The notes under the pieces: model-generated
What the model saw: only the letters and a program-made list of their open reading frames with translations
Told to the model about the DNA's origin: nothing
Database searches by the model: none
NCBI GenBank assembly: GCA_035578175.1
Contig: JAQMRL010000021.1
Span: 5,424,038 to 5,488,037, forward strand
Length of the DNA stretch: 64,000 nt
Direction: 5' to 3'
Source of the DNA: Catonia carolina
Lineage: Eukaryota > Arthropoda > Insecta > Hemiptera > Achilidae
Shown here: in pieces, positions 43,350 to 53,400 of the stretch
Position numbering within the stretch: position 1 is the stretch's first letter
Layout of the letters: each line of letters starts with the position of its first letter
Position numbers and translations under genes: made by a program

Positions 43350-44245
43350 TTTTTTTTTTTTTTTTTTTTTTTTTGCGCCCTGGAGACTCCAGGAGGAGTA
43401 TAGGACATGTCGTCAGATGTAACTCCTGAAATACATATAAGAAACACACTATGTATCGCTACTATCAACAAATAAATTCTTGTACGCTATAAAAAGTTTC
43501 ACCGATCAAGTAATTTTTTAAATTTTTTTTCAAGGAATTCAAATCCTCACAACACTTTAAAGATTGGGGTAATTTATTTATGAATTTTCTCCCTGCATAA
43601 GTAGGTTTTTGTTCAAACAATTTTGTGGAGTGATTAGCCACATAATAATCATTCCTGTTTCTCGTGTTATGATTGTGAACATTGAAATTCTGCATAAAAT
43701 TATTTTGCCTAACATACATAATCACCTCAAAAATGTAGAGACAGGGACTGTAAGCAATTTAAGCTCGTTAAATAGTGGTGTGGATGAGGTTAGCTGGTTA
43801 GCTCCCACCATACACACCTAATAGCTTTCTTTTGAATTTTAAAAACCCAATTCATATTACCCATGCTAGAATTACCCCATACTAAAATACCATACCGGAT
43901 ATGAGACAGAATGAGGCCACGATAAGCTGCCATTAGTAATTTTTTATCATTTAATCTGGCGATTTGTTTTAGTGCAAATACCCCAGATGATATTTTACTA
44001 CAAACTTGACTGATATAGAAGTCCCAAGACAAAGATCTATCTAGAGATACTGTTAGGAACTTCACTGTTTCTACATGCTCTAAACTATTATTATGAATAA
44101 ATACATCCACTTCTCTACTTTCTTTAACGTTATGTTTATTTTTGAACTGCAAGTACTGACACTTTTTCCCATTAACTGTTAATAACATTTGATTCAAGAA
44201 CTGCACTACGGACTCTATGTTAACATGTGTATTTACTTCAAGAGC
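43350..44245 (-). pseudogene. Jockey-like LINE, ORF2 C-terminal half with 3' UTR and poly(A)
   Basis: Minus strand. An open frame from about 44245 to 43790 contains VNGKKCQYLQFKNKHNV, LDRSLSWDFYISQVCSKI, LLMAAYRGLILSHIRYGI and WGNSSMGNMNWVFKIQKKA, then loses frame near 43800. NELKLLTV lies in a second frame, and from 43725 a third shift gives MIMYVRQNNFM, HNTRNRNDYYV and FYSVQEFIC. At least two frameshifts are therefore present. The 3' UTR ends with the CCTGGA-GTC-TCCAGG hairpin and a 25-base A run (T run 43350-43374). Most of the RT domain is missing. Confidence 0.88.
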
Positions 44246-44403
44246 ATCTACCAGTGATCAGTGCACGGTGTTCACGCACAATCGTGACAATACACGGTAC
44301 GGTAGGGCACTCTGCCGGCCAGTTTCGTTCACTACACTCTAAAAAGCTCATTTTTCATCAAAAAATTCTGAAAATATTACTTTCGCCCCTAATGGATCTT
44401 ATT
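44246..44403. other. Short sequence between two LINEs
   Basis: GC is higher at 44262-44335. No gene recognised. Confidence 0.4.
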
Positions 44404-46623
44404 TTTTTTCGAAGAGGCCTTTAATGGACCACGCTAATATCAATCTAGTTTGGCGGCTCCCTCCTTCTCCTCCAATGCTCTCCACTGCTTCATGTTCTCG
44501 CTGTGTTGTGCTCTTCGTTCCTCCGTCCAGCGCATGTTTTCTCTAATCTTCCTGACACTCACAAGCGACTCTATTGATTGAATCCTCCCTCTCAACCTTA
44601 TTCTATCCCTGCAGTCCTCTATCTTTATGTTCATTCTATTGAGGTCTTCTTTTACTTGTTTTATGTATGGCGGTGGATTCTTATAATTCCAGAATTTATC
44701 AAAAAGTTGTTTATTCAATCTACTGGGATCCATCCGCATCATGTGTCCTATGAATTTTAATCTTTTCTTCCGAATTGCCGTCTCAAGATTTTCAAAAGTT
44801 TTAAAACCGCCACCGTTCTTTATTTTGTATATATCTTCATTTGACTTCAATCTATATCCATTGTCTGTTTTATTTGGGCCATGTATCGTTCTCAAGATTC
44901 TCCTTTCTATTCTCAAAAACTGTTCAAGATTTGCAACATTTGATGTTTCAGTTCCATAAAGTATTACTGGCCTGACAACCGTATCATAGTGTTTAAATTT
45001 GGCGTTGATGGACCGATTCTTCTTGTTGTAGACATTTTTAGTTAGGAATCTTAGTCTCTCAAAAACGATCTTCCTGTATTGAAAAGCTTTTTTATCTGAA
45101 CCATTCGAACTGATCACTTCACCAAGATATTTAAAGCTACTTGTGTACTTAATTCTTCCAAATCTAGTATCCATGAATTTATTTTTTTGTTTCAAATTCG
45201 TCATTATTTCGGTTTTGGAGAAAGATATTTGCAGACCTGCTTTCTCGGCTATTATCTTCAGATCCTCAACTTGAGAAATCGCCTCTTCCTCAGAATTCGC
45301 CAGCAAAGCCAAATCATCAGCAAACGCTAAACAATTCACCTTTATTTTTCCCTTTCCAGCACCAATTCCAACAGCGCTCTTGTTGAGTTCTGAGAATGTC
45401 TTCATGATCCTATCCAACACAAGATTGAAAAGCATAGGGGAAAGACCATCCCCCTGCCTCAGGCCTGTTTTAATTTCAAAAGGATTGCTGATTTCGTCTA
45501 GAAACTTTATTTTTGAAAATGTTTGGGAAAGAGTTAGCTGGATTAGATTAATAGTCTTTCGATCAACTCCATACTCCTTCATCGTCTGAACAACTGTTTC
45601 CCTGTCCACAGAGTCATACGCTTTCTGAAAGTCAACAAACGTTACAAATAATGGTTTTGCTCTCAACATCTGATTTTTGATTATCAGTTTTAAACTTAGA
45701 ATCTGTTCTGCGCACGACCTTCCTCTCCTGAATCCACCTTGGAACTCACCCAACTTTGGATCAATCTGAATCCCCAACCTGTTCAATAAAACTTTTGAGA
45801 AAATTTTATAAGTTACCGGTAAAAGGGAAATTCCTCTATAATTATTTACATCTTTTTTGTCATTTTTCCTATGGAGTGGATGGATAATTACCGTTTTCCA
45901 ATTGTCTGGGATTTGCTCTTCCTTCCAAACTTTTTTAAAAAGTTCAACTGTTCTCAGAAGAAACTCTTCACCAGCTAATTTCCACAATTCCGCTGTCACC
46001 CCATCCTCTCCAGAGGCTTTGTTATTTTTCAAAGACTTTATAGCTTCTTTTATGTCTTCCAAATTTGGCGGTGCGGAGTCTTTGTTTGGCGGGGTTGCAT
46101 AGTTGGAAACTAAACTACTTATTGGTGTTTCGCATTTCAGGAGATTCTTGAAATAGTCCGCCAAGATTTCACAGTTATCTTTATTATTTGTAGCTAGAGT
46201 ACCATCATTTCATCTGAAACATAAGTTTGGTGCGTTATAGTTTGTAATTTTAGTTCTGAAAGCTCTGTAAAAATTTCTGGCATCATTCTTTTTGAAATCA
46301 TTTTCTAATTCTTCAATTTGCTCCCGATGGAATTTTCTCCTTTCTTCTCTGAGGATTTTATGGGTTGACTTTCTTTGACTTTTCAAAATTTGTAGGCTAT
46401 CCTCATCTTTTTTTGAGTTCCATCTCTGCCATGCTAGAAATCTACTTTCTATAGCCAGCTTGCATCTAGAATTCCACCACGGGTGTTTTGTTATATATCG
46501 TAATGGAGCGATTTCCCTGGCATTTTCCACCAAACTGTTTTGCATGTCGTTCCAGCTTGAGTGATCCGTCGTCATAATTTTCTCCTGGAATGTCCGCTTA
46601 TTTGTTTCCAAGACTTTGTAGTC
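44404..46623 (-). pseudogene. RTE-like LINE ORF2 lacking the endonuclease, one nonsense codon
   Basis: One minus-strand frame opens at 46623 and ends at a stop at 44440. A single TGA (46210-46212) splits it. The N-terminal 133 residues (from NKRTFQEKI, with KHPWWNSRCKLAIESRF) are the linker before RT. After the stop come ADYFKNLLKC, NNKASGEDGVTAELWKLAG, NNYRGISLLPVTYK, FQGGFRRGRSCAEQ, FVDFQKAYDSVDR, GLRQGDGLSPMLFNLVLD, catalytic LAFADDLALL, FKYLGEV and the C-terminal RRILRTIHGP and KRLKFIGHMMRM. The 3' UTR has GTGGTCCATTAAAGGCCTC and a short A run (to 44404), as in the copy at 26404. The apurinic endonuclease domain is absent, so the copy is 5'-truncated. The RT motifs themselves look undamaged. 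Confidence 0.88.
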
Positions 46624-47043
46624 TTATTTTATACATGTTATTATTATACTCTGATATTTATATAAGATACGCTCGTACAAAGTTAGACGTTTAAATCTCA
46701 TCCCATTTTTTGCGTATCACGTAGGCTAATATAACTTCTTTTTCAGGATGACATAATAAGCGTTTTATTATTTTGTTGTAAAATATAAAATTGTATCTGT
46801 AATTTAAAATATGTAGGGCAGAAAGAGAAATAATAAACGAGCTTGAAAAAAATCACTTTTTGAAGGAAAGTCAAAGATAGAGAAAGTCATCGTGTCTGGT
46901 GTCTGCTTTCTGTTAGTATTCCAAGAAGCTGAATCAATTTTTATAGTTGTTAATTTTATACGAAACATACGTCAATTTTTAGAAATCAACTACACACGCA
47001 CAATATCAGTTGTTTGAAATTTTAACAAAAAGAACCGTATAGT
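46624..47043. other. Unassigned sequence left of the LTR element
   Basis: AT-rich. No gene or known repeat recognised. It is the pre-insertion neighbour of 56625 onward. Confidence 0.45.
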
Positions 47044-47047
47044 AAAT

Positions 47048-48947
47048 TGTAACATCTGTTTACAGATTGTTACGTGTTTTAGGGTTTTGTCGGCGTAATT
47101 TATTGTGTTGGTTTCCTTAACTGTTTTGCTTGTGATGTAGAACTGTCTGCCGTCCGGTGGCGCGCTCTTCGTTTCTCGTACGAACTGCTTCTGCCCCTCG
47201 CGACAAGCTGCCTACATGAGTTGCCTGGCTACACTCTTTGTCGTCGCTTCACCGAGTATAGTGATACCGTAATGTTGTAATTTTTACGTGAATTATTTAT
47301 CAGTTTATTACTTTTGGCTAAAGTAAAACGTCTGCCCATTCATTGAAATGGTAAGATTATTTATTTTTCTTTGTATTCCAAAAGTTGTGAGTTTTGCTAC
47401 GAGCTGTTTAATATCATATTTTTGTAAAAGTAAGCTACTCTGTCTGGGCTTGCTTCAGTTTGCTGAATACGTGTCACATCCAACAAAACTAAATTTTAAT
47501 TTCGATTATTTCATTTGTAAAAGTTATTATGTTTTCTAATTAAGATCATTTTGCAATAGTAATTGCTCAATTGTATTTTGTCTTGTACCTTTAATTTTAT
47601 TGTATTACGGCTCGTAGAAATTCTTACTTCTTTAAGTTACTTAACCTAATTCATAAAAACTACTAAATCTTATTGTATAACTTATGACTTGTGCTGATGT
47701 TAAGATCGTTTATTTTATATAAATTATTGACACTGGCCCGATCTTTGCTACAGGGTTCAAGTACACAGTTCGAGTGTACGGTTCGAGTGCACGGTTCAAG
47801 TGCATGGTTTGGAGTACCGGGTTCGAGGTAACAAGTTTTAACCAAAATAAAACTGCAATCCAGAATTTCAATGTCTACTACCTTCAGTTTACTGATCATC
47901 ATTTGGATATTCGATTCTCGAATATGATTTTCATCATTCGCCAATATTCTGTGTCTTGATGGGATTTTCAAATGTCTGGAGCTTTTCCAATACTGTTATG
48001 TCTACCATTTTGAGAATAAGATTACCTGTGGGATTCGTGAGTTTTTTTTACAACATATGTGTTATTAACATGAGGTATGTGACCATCATCCTTTTATATT
48101 TTTGTGAAATCCTTAGTTCCGGTCAACAGTTAATCGGTGAAATGTTTAATTATCTTGCATGAAAGATTCTGTAGTCGAAACCTTAATATAAATTGCAAGT
48201 AATGGACAAGAAAATCTTTGTCGAGACATTACCTTATATATATATACATATATTTTCATGTCGTTTCATAATCTGTAATTAACTAATTTAAATGTTAAAA
48301 ATTAAAATATTTTCGTTTGCACAACCTAATGTAACACAAAAAATTTTTTATATATTAAAATTTAAAATAACTAGCTTAGTTCTAGTTTTGTCTTTCTTTC
48401 AAATTCTTATGTAAATCTAAATAATCTTAAATTTTACTGCTTTATTTAACGTCAATACGAAAGCAATAATGATCCTAAATTATTTATTTAATAGTTATGT
48501 AGTAATTCTGAAAATTAAACATAATAGTTGCTAAGTCATTAGAAAACCGAATCAATATATGCATATGTTGGCCAACAAAACAAATGCTATTATTAGTTTG
48601 TATAAAAGCATTGCTTTACAACTTATAAAGTTATTAATTTTGAATTACCCATATTGTAATTATTGGATTTGTTGCTAATGTTCGGTCTTTACCGATTTTA
48701 AAATTTTGTTATTGAAATATTTACTGTTTAATACTTTATAATATGATAGTCTTATTCTGTTATTAATTAAATTTTTTTGTAACTTACTGTGAATGATTTT
48801 ATTTTTCACTCATGCAACGATCCCCGTGTTTGTTTACCGCTTCCTAAATTTTTTTATTTTATTTTATTTTGTCTACACCCCGTCCGACCTGTCGCTTGTT
48901 TTTTTGTGGCCGTGTGTGTGTTATCGGCGGCGATAGGGGTGTTTACA
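47048..48947 (+). repeat. 5' LTR
   Basis: Starts TGTAACATCTGTTTACAG and ends GATAGGGGTGTTTACA (TG...CA). Candidate core signals are TATATAAA at 47716-47723 and AATAAA at about 47846. Between them lies a run of ~13-bp repeats (47754-47831). Short open frames inside are identical in the other LTR simply because the LTRs are identical. Where U3, R and U5 divide is not shown by sequence alone. Confidence 0.95.
47754..47831 (+). repeat. ~13-bp tandem repeats inside the LTR
   Basis: Units such as CGGTTCGAGTGCA, CGGTTCAAGTGCA and CAGTTCGAGTGTA are repeated about six times with variation. They lie 30-110 bp after the candidate TATA box. They could be protein-binding or regulatory repeats. The 3' LTR has the same array at 55427-55504. 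Confidence 0.8.
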
Positions 48948-48950
48948 AAT

Positions 48951-48968
48951 TGGTACCAGAACAAGTGG
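48951..48968 (+). promoter_or_regulatory. Candidate tRNA primer-binding site
   Basis: TGGTACCAGAACAAGTGG begins 3 nt after the 5' LTR with TGG, the complement of a tRNA CCA end. I could not assign the tRNA. Confidence 0.6.
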
Positions 48969-49166
48969 TTTTATAATCAGGTCGGTCTATTTTATTTATT
49001 AGTATTTTGTTTCATTAACCTGACATATTACTGTAATTATGTAAATCGTTGCATAGTGAAATAATAACTGAAATAAACATTGTAATATTTTCAAAATTTA
49101 CAGCTTTTGGAATACCATATCTTATATTACGTTTTCTTCACTTGTCAGTTTATTTTATAAACTTGA
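48969..49166 (+). other. Untranslated leader of the Gypsy element
   Basis: About 200 nt between the primer-binding site and gag. AT-rich. A packaging signal would be expected here but no structure is obvious to me. Confidence 0.6.
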
Positions 49167-50459
49167 ATGTCTTGTCAGGCAGCCATGGAGTCAGCTGATG
49201 ACAATATTTACATTGATTATCTGACCAAGGACGACCTCTTGTATGAATTACGTTGTAGGGGAGTAAATGTATCCGGGTCCGTATCCGAACTGAGGGTTAA
49301 GTTACGGAAGGTCATTGCCCAAAATATAAAACCCGCCCCTGAATATCTTAAAATTTTTCCTCTAGAAAAAGAAATTCAACTATTAACCTTGCGCTTGCAT
49401 ACTTTTGTCTATGAATTGGAGAATATTGAAGCTCAGATTACTGTTAGATATTATAATGGCCTGAAAGGCCGGTTATCTTCCGTTACTAAACGTTTTAACA
49501 TGTTATTATCCTTATGCGGCGAAGATTTGTTGAACTCCGATAAAATAAAAGAATTTGGCGAACATATTTCAAACCTTGAAAGCTCTATTAAAGCCGTAAG
49601 CAGTATGTGTATTGATAATGATCCTCCCGGTAATACTACCAATACGGACGTTAATAAAAATACTAATAATGCCATAAATAATATTGATAGCAGTCCTTCT
49701 TCTAATATTGTTAATAACACTAACAGCGTCACTGTGCTGGAAGGAGTACGACCTACATACTCCTTATATGGTAAATTGCCCCACCCGGCTGAAAAATTTT
49801 TAAGCAAACTACCGGTCTGTAATGGTTTTAGTGTGGACGATTTATTAAAATTGTTTCGTATAGGAATCAACTTACACGATTCATTTCCTGATATCCGGAA
49901 AAGCATCGTTTCCCTACTATTGCCTTACGCCGTAAGTCCATTACGTGACGTACTAATTAAACACACTTCTTCACAAAACTTTAGTGAATTTCAACGTGAA
50001 GCTATCCTTACTTTTATACCTACCCGGCAGTTCGTCGAGTTAAAGCAAAACTTGTTTTTTAGGAGTCAGATGGTTGGAGAGGATCTGCATAGATATATCT
50101 CTGAAATCAAAGAATCTGCCGCTATTTTGCAGTTAGGTTTGAGTGAAGCTGAAATTGTCAGCAATATTGTGGATGGTTTGTCGCCAGAAACGAGGTCTTG
50201 TCTGGTCATGAGCAATCGGCCGCGTGATTTCACCGAATTAAATTTATTATGCGTTCAAGTCATGAACACATTGTTCACCGATCACAGGCGTCTGAAAGTG
50301 AACGAGAGTATCAAATTATTAACACGTGATAGTAATGTACCCGTCTGTCATTTTTGCCATAAACCAGGGCACATCGTTGCGAATTGTTTTAGAAAGGCTG
50401 CAATAGGGAGAAATGTTTCTTCGTCTTCAAATAATAATAATAATATTCCAAAAAACTAG
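49167..50459 (+). CDS. gag: Gag polyprotein (Ty3/Gypsy)
   Basis: 430 residues; structural protein of the virus-like particle. Residues 19-48 (LTKDDLLYELRCRG ... SELRVKLRK) fit the SAP motif pattern of two short helices with an invariant Gly (G32, then G37). Residues ~155-190 are an Asn/Thr-rich linker coded largely by AAT. A helical capsid-like region follows (LFFRSQMVGEDLHRYISEI typical of the retrotransposon Gag domain), then one CCHC knuckle at 394-407 (CHFCHKPGHIVANC). The ATG at 49167 has a weak context. ATG at 49185 (Met7, GCAGCCATGG) is stronger and may be the real start. The stop TAG (50457-50459) immediately follows a slippery heptamer. Confidence 0.93.
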   Translation: MSCQAAMESADDNIYIDYLTKDDLLYELRCRGVNVSGSVSELRVKLRKVIAQNIKPAPEYLKIFPLEKEIQLLTLRLHTFVYELENIEAQITVRYYNGLKGRLSSVTKRFNMLLSLCGEDLLNSDKIKEFGEHISNLESSIKAVSSMCIDNDPPGNTTNTDVNKNTNNAINNIDSSPSSNIVNNTNSVTVLEGVRPTYSLYGKLPHPAEKFLSKLPVCNGFSVDDLLKLFRIGINLHDSFPDIRKSIVSLLLPYAVSPLRDVLIKHTSSQNFSEFQREAILTFIPTRQFVELKQNLFFRSQMVGEDLHRYISEIKESAAILQLGLSEAEIVSNIVDGLSPETRSCLVMSNRPRDFTELNLLCVQVMNTLFTDHRRLKVNESIKLLTRDSNVPVCHFCHKPGHIVANCFRKAAIGRNVSSSSNNNNNIPKN

Positions 50460-50497
50460 TGTGTAGTGGGGTAGATACGGTTAGCCTACCTCACTGT
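50450..50497 (+). promoter_or_regulatory. Programmed -1 frameshift signal at the gag-pol junction
   Basis: The heptamer A AAA AAC (50450-50456) is in register with gag codons (CCA AAA AAC TAG). The gag stop is the next codon, and pol is open in the -1 frame from 50444. After an 8-nt spacer, GTGGGGTAG (50466-50474) pairs with CTACCTCAC (50486-50494). One further A-U pair (50465-50495) makes a 10-bp stem with one G-U and an 11-nt loop. This is the standard eukaryotic and viral -1 frameshift arrangement. Confidence 0.88.
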
Positions 50498-53400
50498 TCG
50501 AAATTTAAGTCTAACTTTAATAATAAATTTCCTCCTCAATGTTTCTTGTGTAATGTTATGGGACATTACATATGGGATTGTTCTCGTTTCAGGTGCAAGC
50601 GAATTTATACCGCTCGTGTTAGTCGCAATTATTCTAACGATGTTAGGCGGAATTTTGTTTCCGATTCGCACTTTGGTAATAATTATTCAAGATTGGTCCG
50701 TTGGCCTAAAGCTGTTGATGGCATACTGCAGCCTAATCGTAGTAATATTATAAATGTTTGTCCTGTTAGGAGTCGCCCCAGAGTGAATCTCAAATTTAAT
50801 TCATGTGACATTCCTGCTCTTCTTGATTCCGGATCTGTAAGATCGTTTATGAGTTTGAATACCTTTAATTCTTTAAATAACTCTCGCAACTTCAAATCTG
50901 TAAAAGTGTCAAACGTTGTGTGTTCATCAGCTACCAGCTCCAAATTGGACATTATGTATGAAGTCTTATGTAAAATAAAAGTTGATTGTTTTACCTGGAA
51001 TTTTCCCATCCTTGTAGCAAGTAATCTGGCCTGTTCTTTTATTCTTGGATCAGATTTCTTCATTCATACTGGTCTTGTACTTGATTTATCTTCTTGTCTT
51101 CTTCATTTCAAATTTCGTCCCAAATATAAAATACCCTTATTCGGTAGTCCGATTTCTACTAATTCTATAGATCACCAAGTAGAATCTCTTGATTCTGATA
51201 GTATGGACTGGGGGAAACTTATTTCTCATCTTAACATTGAACAACGTGAACGCGCTGTGGAGTTGTTTAATGAATTTTCCGAGGTACTTACGACTCGTTT
51301 AGGTCTGACCCACCTTGTTGAATATGACGTCAAATTAGATAGTAAAGTTCCCGTGAAATCACATCCTTATGTTTTAGCCCCACCTAAGATGTTGCTTTTG
51401 CGCAATTTGGTCGACAAATTGCTCGAACAGGGTATAATCGAGCCGAGCAATTCATCTTACGCTAGTCCCGCTTTTGTCGTTACTCGTGACGACAGGAAAC
51501 CGCGCATGGTGATCGACTATAGGAAACTCAATCAGCATGTTGATGTTGAAGCAGTTCCCCTTCCCAATCTCCACTCCTGTTTCGATTGGTTCGGTAAGGC
51601 CAAATTTTTCACGATACTTGACCTTAATTCCGCTTACCACCAAATCCCTCTTTCTCAAGAATCCAAGCATGTGACTAGCTTTTGCACTCCTTGGATGTTA
51701 TATCAGTTCACACGTATTCCTTTTGGCTTAGCCACCGGCGGTCAAGTATTGTCTCGACTTTTAAACAAAATTTTCCATGACGTCAAATTTCAGTATGTGT
51801 TTAATTTCTTGGATGATGTTTTGATTTTTTCTAACGATTTCGATGCTCATGTTGAACACGTGCGTGACATACTTCAACGTTTGTCTAAAGCAGGTCTAAC
51901 TGTAAATCCGGATAAGGTGAAGTTCGCTGTTAGCGAAGTTGGTTTTCTTGGGCACCTTATTTCAGCAGGTGGTGTTAAGGTTAACCCCGACCGTACATCT
52001 GCTATTTTAAATTTTCCTACACCTAAGAACGCCAAGGCCGTGTCGAGATTTGTGGGCATGGTGAACTTCTTTAGGAAGTTTATCCCAAAGTTTGCTGAAA
52101 TTGCCGTTCCTCTGAATGCTCTTCGTGGAAAAAGGAGCAAGTTTTGTTGGAGTGAAGATGCACAAAAGGCGTTTGATACCTTGAAAAGCGCTATTAGCAA
52201 CCCGCCTGTGCTAAGGATACCCGACTTTGAAAATGGTTTCATTTTGCAAACCGACGCCAGCTCTTGCGCTTTAGGCGCTGTTCTTCTACAGGAAATCGAC
52301 GGCTCACGTCAACCCGTGGCGTATGCATCCAGAAGTTTAACGCAGCAAGAAAGAAAAGCTTCCGCTTACGAACTGGAATGCCTCGCGGTGGTGTATGGCA
52401 TGGAGAAATTTCGCCCCTATTTGGAACACCGCGAATTTGCTCTGGAAACGGACAACCAAGCGTTATCCTGGTTGTTAGCTCGACCCAGATCTCTTGGAAA
52501 GTTAGGGCGCTGGATCGCAAAAATTATGTCCTTGAAATTTACTGTAACACATATAAAAGGAACGCAAAATGTGATCGCCGATACCTTGTCTCGAATGTTC
52601 GAGGAGAACGAAGCTGTTGGAGCTGAAGACGATATAGAGTGTTTCCCTATCCTCAATAATTTCCCTTTGGCCTTCGGTGATATTAGCTCCTATCAAAACC
52701 AAGATCCCAAGCTGTTGTCTATTATTTCTTCTCTAAAGGACGGTGTTGTTTCATCCAAATTTTACCTTTCTAAAGGTGTCCTATGTATTAAACCTTTAGG
52801 TACCTTCCCTTCGCGTATTGTTCTCCCTTCTGTATTAGTTGACATGGTGTTTGCTTATTTTCACGACTCTGTGTTAGGAGGTCATTTCGGTTTCATGAAA
52901 ACTCGTCGTAAAATTTCACAGTATTTCTATTGGCCCTCTATGTCCAAAGACATCGAAAATCGTATCAAGTCCTGTCACATCTGCGCCACTAGTAAGCCTT
53001 CTCGCAACACCAAAATAGGTCTCTTAGCCTCCACCGTCCCCACTCGCCCCTTCCATGTTCTTCACATCGATTATGTAGGTCCTTTACCCCGTACCCGTTG
53101 TGGGTATCGTTATATTTTGGTCATTGTCGATTCCTTTTCGAAATTTACCTGGCTTTGTCCTGTACGCGACGCTACTTCTGCTAACACTATTAAATCCCTT
53201 AAGGATCACGTTTTTCAAAGTTTTGGCTTTCCTGATATTGTTATCTCCGATAACGCTACCTGTTTTACTTCCCATCTTTTCAGAAACTTTCTGTTCTCGC
53301 TGGGTATTAAGTTTTCTACTCTATCCCCTTATCATCCCCAACCTTCTAATGCCGAGAGATTCAACCGAAATCTTAAGGCGGCTCTTATTGCCTTTCATTC

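Noticed and set aside
47348..48162. Several 60-100-codon open frames in the 5' LTR, repeated exactly at 55021-55835
   Set aside because: They look conserved only because the two LTRs are copies of each other. They overlap on both strands and resemble no protein.
48789..49064. 91-codon hydrophobic open frame spanning the 5' LTR end and leader
   Set aside because: It crosses the LTR boundary and primer-binding site, and its LTR part is also in the 3' LTR with a different ending. It is not a conserved gene.
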